Positions 1-9,186 of a stretch of DNA of 64,000 nt are shown here, in pieces. The stretch comes from Rubripirellula reticaptiva (GTDB lineage: Bacteria; Planctomycetota; Planctomycetia; Pirellulales; Pirellulaceae), in NCBI RefSeq assembly GCF_007860175.1, contig NZ_SJPX01000003.1:693380-757379 (forward strand). Direction: 5' to 3'. The stretch's first letter is position 1; each line of letters opens with the position of its first letter. Under the pieces are notes generated by a model. The model was not told the origin of the DNA, did no database searches, and worked only from the letters and a program-made list of their open reading frames with translations. The position numbers and the translations under genes were made by a program.

Positions 1-1824
1 TCTCGGTTTCGGCGGCACAACCGCGGGTTGCCAAGGGGCAATTCCATCGAGCTTGGTCTTTCGGGAAAACACCTTGCTGCCGCAAGTGACGTACAACGTC
101 GACATCTCTTCGCCGGCGAGCACACAGTTGGATAGCTTACCGGACAAGCTGGGCCGTGAAAGAATCAGGTGAACACGTCCGGGCGGGTCAATGATCTGAA
201 TGCCCAGTTTGGTTGCCACCAATAGCGAGCCGTCCTTCGTCATCGTGACTCCGTCGGCGCCGCCGATCATGTCGTCTTGTGGCGTGTGCACGTAACTGTA
301 GGGTTGGCCGTGCAACAGTTCGCCCGACTGCGAGTCGATCTTGTACGACCAAACGTATCGGCCTTCCGCATCCACGACCATCAGGAAACGCCGGTCGGGA
401 GTGACGATCAATCCGTTGGGTTTCTTGGGGCCCGCGCCGACATTGATCGGTTTGCCATCGCCGCGAGGATTACCGTTCGCGTCGATCGGCAAGTACCAAA
501 CCGCTTGCTCGGTCGGTCCCGTGAAATAGATGCCGTGATCGAGCACCACCAAGTCGTTGCAGGAAACGCCAGAACACAAGTCGGTGCGACCGCCATCGGG
601 GTCGATTCGTGTCACGGTCAGAGCTGTATTGCGAGCACAATAGAGACGACCTTCCGCATCGAACATCAACGCGCTGACTCCGGGCAAGTCGTCGACAAAC
701 TTGGTCGCGTGATCGGTGCCGGAAGCAATCTTCCAAATTTCGCCTCGTGGCCCATCAATAAAATACACGTCTCCGTTGGGTGCGACCGCGGGGCCTTCGG
801 TGTATTTGTGGCCGTCACTGATCAGCTTCCACGATTCACCTTCAATCAGCCGATCTTTGAGTTCAGGGTGGTTCGAAACGTCCGACTCGATCGGCTGGTC
901 AAAGTCTTGCCATAGCCAACGCATCGCATCGGGAAAGATCGCAGCGCCGTGTTTGCCGTTATGGCCGCCCTCGCCCCATACATTTTTGACTTGGTAACTG
1001 GCCCACTGCAGTGATGCGAGCATCGATTGATTCGCGTGCCACCAACTGCCGCCATAGATGTTCAAATCGTTGCTGCCGTCCTGCAAAAAGATCCTTAGCG
1101 GTTTGGGTTCGTACTTGCGAACCAGGGTCGCGTATTCGTTGCCGCCTCGCAGTCCTACGAATGTGCCGACCGTGCTGAACACGCGGCGGAATTGATCGCT
1201 GCGGTGCCAAGCAACGCCAAACGCCGCGATGGCGCCGCTACTGCTACCGCCGATGGCTCGCAGATTAGGATCATCGGTGATCGCGTAGGACTTGCGGACT
1301 TCGGGAATTAGTTCATCGATCAGGAACGACGCATACCGATCGCTGACCGTGTCGTATTCAAAGCTGCGATTGAATCGATCCTGAGCACCGTTGCCGCCGG
1401 GCACAACACCGGGGTTTACACAGATGGCAATCGTGACCGGCATTTCACCGCGATGGATCAGATTGTCAAAGACATGGTGGATTCGATATTCGCCTTTGTC
1501 TTGGACGTACTTTGCGCCGTCCTGGAAAACCATCAACGCGGCCGGCGACGACTTGTCGTACTGTGCAGGAACGTAAACAAAGTAGTCTCGCTCGGTGCCA
1601 GGATAAACCGTGCTGTCGGTGAATCGATGCGCTGTCACCACGCCCTGCGGAACTCCGTCTTTGGCCACCGTGTCGGGGTGAACGGGGTAGCTCTCCTGAG
1701 CAAACACCACAAGTGCTGGCAACAGGAACATGACAGCAAAAACGTGAACGCCGGTACGCGTTAGGCTTGCGGTCAAAGATCCAGCAAGCCGAAGTCTCGG
1801 GCACTGGTGAATCGCTGTGTTCAT
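1..1824 (-). CDS. Esterase (CE1/EstD-like) fused to SMP-30/gluconolactonase propeller, partial
   Basis: The frame is open from ATG at 1824 through the window start (608 codons visible, C-terminus missing). A signal peptide covers about residues 1-43 (hydrophobic stretch ending VVFAQE). Residues about 55-310 form an alpha/beta-hydrolase of the enterochelin-esterase/esterase D type: the nucleophile elbow is GSSSG with Ser195, and a late GEGGHNGKHG probably carries the catalytic His. From about residue 330 it becomes an SMP-30/gluconolactonase/LRE-like propeller (EGPAVAPNGDVYF, KKPNGLIVTPD, GGADGVTM). Such fusions are common in planctomycetes and are often called gluconolactonase. It lies 190 bp downstream of the CE15-GH10 gene on the same strand, so a role in removing acyl groups (feruloyl, acetyl) from wall polysaccharides is plausible but inferred. 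The substrate is unknown. Confidence 0.85.
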   Translation of the reverse strand, partial: MNTAIHQCPRLRLAGSLTASLTRTGVHVFAVMFLLPALVVFAQESYPVHPDTVAKDGVPQGVVTAHRFTDSTVYPGTERDYFVYVPAQYDKSSPAALMVFQDGAKYVQDKGEYRIHHVFDNLIHRGEMPVTIAICVNPGVVPGGNGAQDRFNRSFEYDTVSDRYASFLIDELIPEVRKSYAITDDPNLRAIGGSSSGAIAAFGVAWHRSDQFRRVFSTVGTFVGLRGGNEYATLVRKYEPKPLRIFLQDGSNDLNIYGGSWWHANQSMLASLQWASYQVKNVWGEGGHNGKHGAAIFPDAMRWLWQDFDQPIESDVSNHPELKDRLIEGESWKLISDGHKYTEGPAVAPNGDVYFIDGPRGEIWKIASGTDHATKFVDDLPGVSALMFDAEGRLYCARNTALTVTRIDPDGGRTDLCSGVSCNDLVVLDHGIYFTGPTEQAVWYLPIDANGNPRGDGKPINVGAGPKKPNGLIVTPDRRFLMVVDAEGRYVWSYKIDSQSGELLHGQPYSYVHTPQDDMIGGADGVTMTKDGSLLVATKLGIQIIDPPGRVHLILSRPSLSGKLSNCVLAGEEMSTLYVTCGSKVFSRKTKLDGIAPWQPAVVPPKPR

Positions 1825-2014
1825 ATCAAATCGCTTGGAGAGTGTGTGAATACTCGGAAGGCTTGGTGTGTGGGTCGGTCAACAAGATAGTCGAAAAGCA
1901 ACGCGTCCGAGTCGCAATTCATCGCCCTGGTTCTTCACCGACAACTCAATCGAAACCAACGGCCACTCACTCAACGCCGATAGTTGGGCGTTCACGGGCG
2001 TCGCCCTTGAATAA

Positions 2015-4762
2015 CTACTGCTTTTCGGTGGAAAGCAATTCGTAGACAGCGTCGAATGCTGGCTTCGGCTTGCGATCGCGGTTGAATAGCAGTGGATGAT
2101 TGACTCTTTGCCACGGAAAATAGTTTAGCCAGCTCTGGCCGTCATGCAGGTTCCAAAATGATACGCGAGCAATCGTGTCTTGGAACTCGTCGAACAGACG
2201 GAATAGATCCACGTACTGTTGGATCATCTGTGCTTCTATATCGGCTGGCATGCCATCCTTGTAAGGATCGAACGACTTGAGCTCGTCGCGGTGCTTGTTG
2301 CCGTCTGCCCACCAGCGGCCTCGTTTGACGACGTCGATGTCAAGTTCCGACACGACAACTTTCAAACCAAGCTTTTTGAGTTCGACAAAGGTCTTGCGTA
2401 GATCGTCAAGCGAATTGTCACCGAGTTCAAAGTGGCCCTGCATTCCGTAGGCGTCGATGGGAGCTCCCTTCGCCTTCAGTTCAGTAAGGAACTCGATCAA
2501 CTTCTCACGTTTGCCCGGCAAGTGGCCGTTATAGTCGTTGTAGATCAGCATCGCATCGGGATCTCCGGCTCTCGCAACCTTGAATGCGGTGACAATGAAA
2601 TCCATTCCGGTCGTCCGCGAATAAACCGAGTCTCGCAGCAGGCCATCACCGCTGTCGCCAATCGCTTCATTTACCACGTCCCAATGGGTGGCCACATCTG
2701 CGTAACGATCGACAACCGTCTTCACATGCGACTCGATGCGTTGCAAGAGTATCTCTCGCGAGACGGGAGCGTCACCTTCCTTCGTCATCCATTCATCGGT
2801 GCGGTCATCTTTCGCCCAGACAAGACAGTGACCAACCATCTCAAGATCATTCTTTCGAACGAACTCCGCAAAGCGATCGCTTGCCTCGAAATTCCATCGG
2901 TCTTCCTCGGGATGAATGCCTTGCGGCTTCATGCAGTTTTCCGGGGTCAGGATTTGAAAGTGCCGACGAATCAAAGCAACGTCTTCGACATCCTGCAGCA
3001 CTCGATGGCTGACTCCCACACCCATCTTGAAACGCTTTCCGACGGCATCTTTTAGGGAAGGAACAACGGCAATCGCGTCCAATCCTTCGGTGCCAAACGG
3101 ATAGGTCGTGACGCCAATCTTGTCGAGCAACGCTCCATCTTCGCGATACTTGATGGTTAAGGTGTGTTTGCCAGGACTTGGTTCTAACGCAGCGATTTTG
3201 ACCCATTGCCAGCCACTGGTTGTCAGTCCGTTGACCGACGCAAAGTTCTTGTCATCGAACTTCACCCAAAACGAATCGTCGTCCGCGGAAGGACAGTTCA
3301 CTCTGGCGTAGACGTAGTACTTCGCGTTCTTGCTCGTCACAAATGGAATCGTCAATGCGGCGCGATCGCTATTCGGAACAGCTTGTGGACTGTTGAGACC
3401 AGTTTTGACCGCAAGGTATTGTCCGCCGGAAGCCACCGGATCGCTGCCGGTCACCCAGTCGGATCCGTAAGACGTCGCCTCTGCCTCGAACGTGAAGGTT
3501 TCGATGTCCTGGTCATCGAGAGTTGGGAAGGTTGAGTTTCCTGTTGTCCAAGCGTCGTACCAGAGTTCATGGTCAACGGTCTCAAACGGGTGTTTGGTAA
3601 CCGCGGTATTCGCATCCGTTTTGCCGAGCAAAAATTTGTCCACGAATGCTTCGACTTCGGGACGTTGACTCGCAGGGAGCTGGCAATGCTGGTGACCGCC
3701 GACGATTGAAAAACCAAATCGATCACCAATGCCAAACGTCTTCCAAACTTTGTGAGCAGCCCGACAAGACACATATCCGGACTCATCCGCTAGCCATTCG
3801 TAGTCGGGATTTCCGAGGACCAGCAACGCTCGCGGAGCAACCATTGCCATCAACTCATGGTGGTCGTACGGAAGTTTTTCGACGGCGTCCGAAAACTGAA
3901 ACATGTCTTCCAAGAACCATGCGCGACTTGTTTTGCCGAGCGTTTCCACGTTGCCGAGCGTCTCCGAAACTCGCCACGCCGCAGCACCTCCTCCGCCAGG
4001 TTCCTGAGTGATTGTCAGCGCAATTCGTTCGTCGAAGGCTCCGGCAAACAAAGCCATCTTTCCGGCAAACGAACAACCAGTCACCGCAAGGTGTTTGCGA
4101 TCAATCGGAAGGTCATTTTCGACAAGTTCAAGGCCATCAATGATTCGACTGACTCCCCAAGGCCATGCACTGTAGGCTCCGATGTGAATCTGGTCGGGGT
4201 AGAGTCGGTTGATGGGTTCGTCGCCACGAGTTTGTGTGTGCGACATCACCTGACCAAAGTCGAAGGCAATCGTAGCGATCTTTCGGCTTTGAAAAATGTC
4301 TGCGGGCAGGCTGCCCGTTCCTCGCCCCATTCCAATCACAGCCGGAAATGGTCCGTCGCCGTCCGGTAGCTCAACGCGCGCCGTCAACGTCAGCGTTTCA
4401 CCATTCTGCGTCACTTTCACGGTCAGCATGCCATCTTTGAAATCGGCAACGATGCCCTTTGGCTGAGGCGGCTTCGTGCCAATTCCGTAGTGCTCAATTT
4501 CCGTCTTGATTTCCGAACGACGACGAGCCCAGTCGTTGAATTCAGTTGAACGTCCGCTGCCGTCCGACCACGCAAATGGATCGGGAAGAGGCCGAACCGA
4601 GGGCAACTTTTCGAATTTGGGCAGCGCAGGTTTCGGGAACTCCGATCGGGCGTGCTCAACGTCATAGACAAGAGGAACGTTCTGCGCGGGACAGCTTCCG
4701 GCCGCGAAAATGAGTAGCGTGAATCGGACGATCATCGCTGAATATGTCATGTTTTCTAGCAT
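2015..4762 (-). CDS. Trimodular CE15 glucuronoyl esterase - CBM - GH10 xylanase
   Basis: This 915-residue secreted protein has a signal peptide at about residues 1-26. Residues about 40-395 are a CE15 glucuronoyl-esterase-like hydrolase: the nucleophile motif is GCSFAGK (Ser231), followed by a GGGG stretch and a late GGHQHC with the probable catalytic His. Residues about 410-560 look like a CBM35/CBM6-type beta-sandwich (starts FEAEA). Residues about 570-910 are a GH10 domain with acid/base Glu699 in WDVVNEAI and nucleophile Glu806 in SELDID. GH10 cleaves beta-1,4-xylan and CE15 cleaves the ester between 4-O-methylglucuronate and lignin or another partner. CE15 usually has Arg after the nucleophile Ser (GCSRxGK); here it is Phe. 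The ATG at 4762 is followed by in-frame ATGs at codons 5 and 10, so the exact start is uncertain. Confidence 0.9.
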   Translation of the reverse strand: MLENMTYSAMIVRFTLLIFAAGSCPAQNVPLVYDVEHARSEFPKPALPKFEKLPSVRPLPDPFAWSDGSGRSTEFNDWARRRSEIKTEIEHYGIGTKPPQPKGIVADFKDGMLTVKVTQNGETLTLTARVELPDGDGPFPAVIGMGRGTGSLPADIFQSRKIATIAFDFGQVMSHTQTRGDEPINRLYPDQIHIGAYSAWPWGVSRIIDGLELVENDLPIDRKHLAVTGCSFAGKMALFAGAFDERIALTITQEPGGGGAAAWRVSETLGNVETLGKTSRAWFLEDMFQFSDAVEKLPYDHHELMAMVAPRALLVLGNPDYEWLADESGYVSCRAAHKVWKTFGIGDRFGFSIVGGHQHCQLPASQRPEVEAFVDKFLLGKTDANTAVTKHPFETVDHELWYDAWTTGNSTFPTLDDQDIETFTFEAEATSYGSDWVTGSDPVASGGQYLAVKTGLNSPQAVPNSDRAALTIPFVTSKNAKYYVYARVNCPSADDDSFWVKFDDKNFASVNGLTTSGWQWVKIAALEPSPGKHTLTIKYREDGALLDKIGVTTYPFGTEGLDAIAVVPSLKDAVGKRFKMGVGVSHRVLQDVEDVALIRRHFQILTPENCMKPQGIHPEEDRWNFEASDRFAEFVRKNDLEMVGHCLVWAKDDRTDEWMTKEGDAPVSREILLQRIESHVKTVVDRYADVATHWDVVNEAIGDSGDGLLRDSVYSRTTGMDFIVTAFKVARAGDPDAMLIYNDYNGHLPGKREKLIEFLTELKAKGAPIDAYGMQGHFELGDNSLDDLRKTFVELKKLGLKVVVSELDIDVVKRGRWWADGNKHRDELKSFDPYKDGMPADIEAQMIQQYVDLFRLFDEFQDTIARVSFWNLHDGQSWLNYFPWQRVNHPLLFNRDRKPKPAFDAVYELLSTEKQ

Positions 4763-4978
4763 GTACGGTGACTTTCAAAAAGATGATGGCTCGGCAGCGT
4801 TCGCAGTAACACCAATTCAGCAGTGAGAAATGCTTCGCACTAGGATGTAGGCTTACTCGTCGTGAACATGCATCATTTTCGCAAAGCAGAAGCCATGCGA
4901 CTGCAACAATGCAGGCAATCTCGACAATAATGATCGAGTCATTCTATCCATTTGAAATCGCGAGATGCGAGTTTATCA

Positions 4979-7900
4979 ATGAAGCATATTCTAGAAGCGT
5001 TTTTGCTCAGAGCTTTTTTGGTGCTGCTGACCGGTTGCTCGATAGCAGTGGCAGGCGACCCACCCCGCGAATGGATCGACGCGAAGACGGGGCATCGGGT
5101 GGTGCGACTTTCTGAGCAAGCCGGCAGCGTGAGTCTGTACTTTCATCAAAACACGTACTCTCCCGAGGGAGACAAGCTGCTGATTTCAACACCGCGCGGG
5201 CTGGAAACCGTTGACTTGCATTCGTACGAACTAAAAGTTGTCGTGCCTCGCAGTGATTTTCGGATGGGTGGCAGCAGTGGTGTCGAGATGGGACGTAAGA
5301 CCCGCCACGTTTATTATGCAGCACGAACTCGCGAAGGTACGGTCGTTCGAGCGACTCACATCGACACGGGTGAAACTCGTGATCTCGTCACTCTACCGCG
5401 GGGGGCCGGTTTTAACGGTGTTAACGCTGATGAAACGTTGTTATTCGGATCGATCAGAGATTTCGAGACGGCGGACCGTTCGGGAGATCGTGATCGTTCT
5501 CGCAGCGGCCAGCGTGATTCAGAGCGGTCGATGAAGCTGTTCACTGCGGACATTGCCACTGGCGAGATTAATACCTTTCATCCATCAAAGGCGTGGCTGA
5601 ATCATTTGCAGTGTTCGCCGACCGACCCAAAGTTTGGACTGTTTTGTCACGAAGGCATTTGGCAGGACGTCGATCGCGTTTGGACGATTACATTGGGAAG
5701 TGAAGACGCGAAGTTGATGCACCGTCGACAACAGCAATACGAGATCGCTGGACATGAATTTTTCAGCGCCGATGGTCAGTGGGTCTGGTACGACCTGCAA
5801 ACACCGCGGGCTGATCAGTTCTGGCTCGCAGGCGTGGATGTGAAGACCGGCGAAAGAATTCGATACTCATTGAAGCGACAAGAGTGGTCCGTTCACTACA
5901 ACCAATCTCAAGACGGGAAACTGTTTGCGGGTGACGGCGGTGGACCGGAAAGTGTTGCAAACCAAACACCGCTGCCAGAAAAACGACGGTTGAATCCTGC
6001 CGGCAACGGCCAATGGATTTACTTGTTTCGACCAAGCGATGAATTCACTGAAGCAACGGTCGGTGGCGAACCAGCAAAGTCGGGTACGTTGACCGCCGAG
6101 CGTCTAGTCGATCTTTCGACTCATGACTACGACCTTGAACCCAACGTCAACTTCACACCGGACGGCAAGTGGATTGTGTTTCGGTCCAACATGCACGGCG
6201 AACGGCATGTCTACATGGTGAGTGTCGAACGGGACAAGGGTGCTGGTGACACACCGGCCTTGGAATCTGCATCGCTCTCAGCCGACACCACACTCGTTCA
6301 ACGCCGATTGGTGCTGATTGGCGACTCCACCGTGAAGAACGGAACTGGTCGGGGCGACGACGAACTTTTCGGCTGGGGCCAGTTCATCGACAATCACTTC
6401 GACACCAATCGCATCGAAGTCGAGAACAGGGCGCTGGGCGGTCGCAGCAGTCGGACGTATCTCACCGAAGGTTTGTGGAAGAAGTCGCTGGATCGTCTGC
6501 GCAAAGGTGACTATGTGATGATGCAATTCGGCCACAACGACGGCGGCAAGATGTTTGACGGTGATCGGCCACGAGCGTCCATCAAAGGCAACGGCGACGA
6601 ATCAATCGACGGAGTGGTTGCTGAGACAGGCAAGGCGGAAACCGTTCACAGTTTCGGCTGGTATCTGCGGAAGTATATTGCGGATGCGAAAGCGAAAGGA
6701 GCCATTCCTATCGTTCTGTCGCAGGTTCCTCGCGATCGCTGGCAGGAAAGCCGCGTGATTCGTTCTGATCGTGACTACGGTTTATGGGCTAAGCAAGCTG
6801 CTGAGCAAACGGGAGCATTGTTCATCGATTTGAACGAGATTGTTTGTCGCCGGTATGAAGAGTTGGGCGAAGAGAAAGTTGGCCGTGAACTGTTCACTCC
6901 TGACGACTGGACCCATACACGCCGAGAAGGCGCCGAGATCAATGCGGCTTGCGTCGCTGAAGGAGTCGAGACGCTAAGAGATTGTTCGCTTAAAACGTTC
7001 CTGCGCGAGGACGAGGGCAAGTCTGCAGAGACTCAAAGTTCTTGGCAGTTTCATTTTGGTGACGGCCCGGCCGAATCAAGGCACTCGCACGTTCGTCCCA
7101 ATGACGAATACTCCAGTCAACGTGGTTATGGATTCCTGAAAACCGACTCAGACAAGGCTGCCGTTTTTGCAATCGACATTGAAGAAGGCAATTACGCGGT
7201 GACCATGCGTTTCGGGCATGCCGATCGTTCCACGTCAACCACGATCAAAGCAGAAGCTCGTCGATTGATGTTGGAAAACGTCGAGACAGCACCAGGCGAG
7301 TTCGTGACGCGAACTTTTAGTGTTAACGTGCGGGGCCCAATGATTTCGTCTGGCAATAAAGTTGCATTAAATAGCCGCGAATTGGAAAATAACGGGCACC
7401 CCAACTGGGACGGTCGACTGACGCTTGAGTTCAATGGCAAACAGCCGCGTGTTGACGCAGTGACCATCGAGCCGGCGACTGACACGACAACGATCTTCAT
7501 CGCTGGCGATTCCACCGTCACTGATCAACGCAACGAACCATACGCCGGCTGGGGGCAGATGCTAACGCGGTTCTTTAAACCAAGCGTCACGGTATCGAAT
7601 TACGCTGAATCTGGATTGGCACTTCGTTCCTTCGAGTATCAACGACGACTCGAAAAGGTTCTCAGTACGATGAAGGCGGGTGATTATCTGCTGATACAGT
7701 TTGGGCACAACGACCAGAAGGATAGGCGAAAAGACGCAGGCGCTTTCACGACTTACAAGAGGAAGTTGGCGGAGTTTGTCGAAGCGGTTCGTTCGAAGCA
7801 GGGAATTCCCGTGTTAATCACATCCATGGAAAGACTACGAATGGACGAGCGAGGTAATCAAACACCAACGCTTTTCGAGTTCGCTGAGGCCGTCCGTCAA

Positions 7901-8248
7901 GTCGGAATGGAAAAGGATGTGCCCGTCATCGATCTCAACGCGATGAGTCTAGAATTCTACGCTGCCCTTGGGCCGAAACGAGCCACCGAAGCGTTCGTGT
8001 TTTATCCCGCGAGAACCTTTCCGGGGCAAGTCGAGGCACTGGAAGATCGCACGCATCACAATTCGTATGGAGCGTATGAATTGGCCCGTTGTGTGGTCGA
8101 AGGAATCCGCGCACAGGTCCCTGAACTGGCGGGGCATTTGGCCAACGATGTCGGAAGCTTTGATTTATCCCACCCCGATGATCCTAAGTCCTTCCATCTT
8201 TCACCAAGTCCGATGGTTCAGGTATCTAAGAAGCCGGTTGGAAACTGA
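4979..8248 (+). CDS. Trimodular oligogalacturonate lyase-like (PL22) - CE12 - CE12 protein
   Basis: This 1089-residue exported protein starts best at ATG 4979; an upstream in-frame TTG at 4952 would only add charged residues before the signal peptide. The signal ends in LLTGC, a possible lipobox. Residues about 25-425 resemble the seven-bladed propeller of oligogalacturonate lyases (WIDAKTGHRVVRLS, then SLYFHQNTY). Two SGNH-hydrolase modules of the rhamnogalacturonan acetylesterase family (CE12) follow: the first has GDST with Ser450, FGHND and DDWTH; the second has GDST with Ser845, FGHNDQ and a late RTHHN. They are separated by a beta-rich linker domain (about 690-835) that also resembles the extra domain of some CE12 enzymes. 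The expected roles are cleavage of unsaturated oligogalacturonides and deacetylation of pectin. It is divergent from the CE15-GH10 gene across a 216-bp intergenic region. Confidence 0.85.
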   Translation: MKHILEAFLLRAFLVLLTGCSIAVAGDPPREWIDAKTGHRVVRLSEQAGSVSLYFHQNTYSPEGDKLLISTPRGLETVDLHSYELKVVVPRSDFRMGGSSGVEMGRKTRHVYYAARTREGTVVRATHIDTGETRDLVTLPRGAGFNGVNADETLLFGSIRDFETADRSGDRDRSRSGQRDSERSMKLFTADIATGEINTFHPSKAWLNHLQCSPTDPKFGLFCHEGIWQDVDRVWTITLGSEDAKLMHRRQQQYEIAGHEFFSADGQWVWYDLQTPRADQFWLAGVDVKTGERIRYSLKRQEWSVHYNQSQDGKLFAGDGGGPESVANQTPLPEKRRLNPAGNGQWIYLFRPSDEFTEATVGGEPAKSGTLTAERLVDLSTHDYDLEPNVNFTPDGKWIVFRSNMHGERHVYMVSVERDKGAGDTPALESASLSADTTLVQRRLVLIGDSTVKNGTGRGDDELFGWGQFIDNHFDTNRIEVENRALGGRSSRTYLTEGLWKKSLDRLRKGDYVMMQFGHNDGGKMFDGDRPRASIKGNGDESIDGVVAETGKAETVHSFGWYLRKYIADAKAKGAIPIVLSQVPRDRWQESRVIRSDRDYGLWAKQAAEQTGALFIDLNEIVCRRYEELGEEKVGRELFTPDDWTHTRREGAEINAACVAEGVETLRDCSLKTFLREDEGKSAETQSSWQFHFGDGPAESRHSHVRPNDEYSSQRGYGFLKTDSDKAAVFAIDIEEGNYAVTMRFGHADRSTSTTIKAEARRLMLENVETAPGEFVTRTFSVNVRGPMISSGNKVALNSRELENNGHPNWDGRLTLEFNGKQPRVDAVTIEPATDTTTIFIAGDSTVTDQRNEPYAGWGQMLTRFFKPSVTVSNYAESGLALRSFEYQRRLEKVLSTMKAGDYLLIQFGHNDQKDRRKDAGAFTTYKRKLAEFVEAVRSKQGIPVLITSMERLRMDERGNQTPTLFEFAEAVRQVGMEKDVPVIDLNAMSLEFYAALGPKRATEAFVFYPARTFPGQVEALEDRTHHNSYGAYELARCVVEGIRAQVPELAGHLANDVGSFDLSHPDDPKSFHLSPSPMVQVSKKPVGN

Positions 8249-8379
8249 ACTAGCGTGATCATTGTGTCTTTATTTCTCACCCGACCAAAATGCCGTCGGT
8301 CAGCGTCAAAGCTTTCAAAGTGGGCGCGATTCGACCTAGTATCCGGTTCGTAAGGACAGAGGCGAGTTTGTTGAGACTG

Positions 8380-9186
8380 CTATCTTACGAAACATCTTAA
8401 CCCTTCGAGGACACCGCTCGTTGCATGGGCTTTTGCGATGATCAATCGGTTTGTCCACCCTGCGGAATCGTGGACGCGGCGAACTTCGGCTGCAACGGAC
8501 TCGTCGGCGTTTCCGACGACGATGCTGCAGTACCCTGCGGTTAAGGCGGCGAGGTCGTTTCCTGAATCGCCCGCAAACGTGATGGAGGCTTGGTCAGTAC
8601 CGGTATGACTGGCCCACCACTGCAACGCGTACGCCTTTGAGACTCCCGTCGGCAACAAGTCGATTAGGCCGCGGCCAGTGAACGGGTCAATGCTGTCGAT
8701 GACACGGTAGGGAGCCTGGTCGTGGCTGAGTTGATCTTTGATCGCAGTGACCAACTTGTTCAAGGTCGCGGCGTCACAGTAGTAGCTGATCTTGTATCGT
8801 GACTGCTTTTCGTCTTCTTGCAGTTCTAGGTTGCCAAACTGATCAAGCGATTGCACGATTCGGTTTCGGTCATGATTGCCTACCAATTGTCCCAAGTGAT
8901 CGGTGTACCCCTGGACCAAAACGTACTTGCCAGCATCCCCCGATTGATAGATTGATGCACCGACATCGCAGATCATCCAAGGCGGCGACGGAAGGCCATG
9001 GGAACGGACCGCGTCGAGTACAAGTTCGAGGTGTCGGCCGGTCACGTACATTAATGCAATGTGGTTGCGATCAAGTTCCAATTGAAGTTCGTGCAAATCC
9101 AAGCGGTTCTGTTCGTTTCCATCGAGTGGAATGAACGTTCCGTCCATGTCGGTTGCGAGTACGACGATGGGGTGCGATTTAGACAC
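8380..9186 (-). CDS. Sucrose-phosphate phosphatase (HAD-IIB)
   Basis: This 268-residue HAD phosphatase of the sucrose-phosphatase family starts at GTG 9186 and overlaps the end of the amylosucrase gene by 8 nt, which suggests translational coupling. All HAD motifs are present: the nucleophile DMDGT near the N-terminus (Asp13), YVTGR (motif II), a lysine in TGVSKAYAL (motif III) and GDSGND (motif IV). It should hydrolyse sucrose 6-phosphate to sucrose in the cytoplasm. It is the last gene of the synthase-amylosucrase-phosphatase run. The motif III lysine seen here is absent from the HAD domain fused to the synthase upstream, so this may be the working phosphatase of the operon. A mannosyl-3-phosphoglycerate or trehalose phosphatase is possible, but the context favours sucrose. 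Confidence 0.88.
   Translation of the reverse strand: MSKSHPIVVLATDMDGTFIPLDGNEQNRLDLHELQLELDRNHIALMYVTGRHLELVLDAVRSHGLPSPPWMICDVGASIYQSGDAGKYVLVQGYTDHLGQLVGNHDRNRIVQSLDQFGNLELQEDEKQSRYKISYYCDAATLNKLVTAIKDQLSHDQAPYRVIDSIDPFTGRGLIDLLPTGVSKAYALQWWASHTGTDQASITFAGDSGNDLAALTAGYCSIVVGNADESVAAEVRRVHDSAGWTNRLIIAKAHATSGVLEGLRCFVR

Noticed and set aside
277-915. 212-codon plus-strand frame at the window start
   Set aside because: Antisense to the esterase/SMP-30 gene, whose frame has clear motifs; typical antisense open frame in GC-rich DNA.
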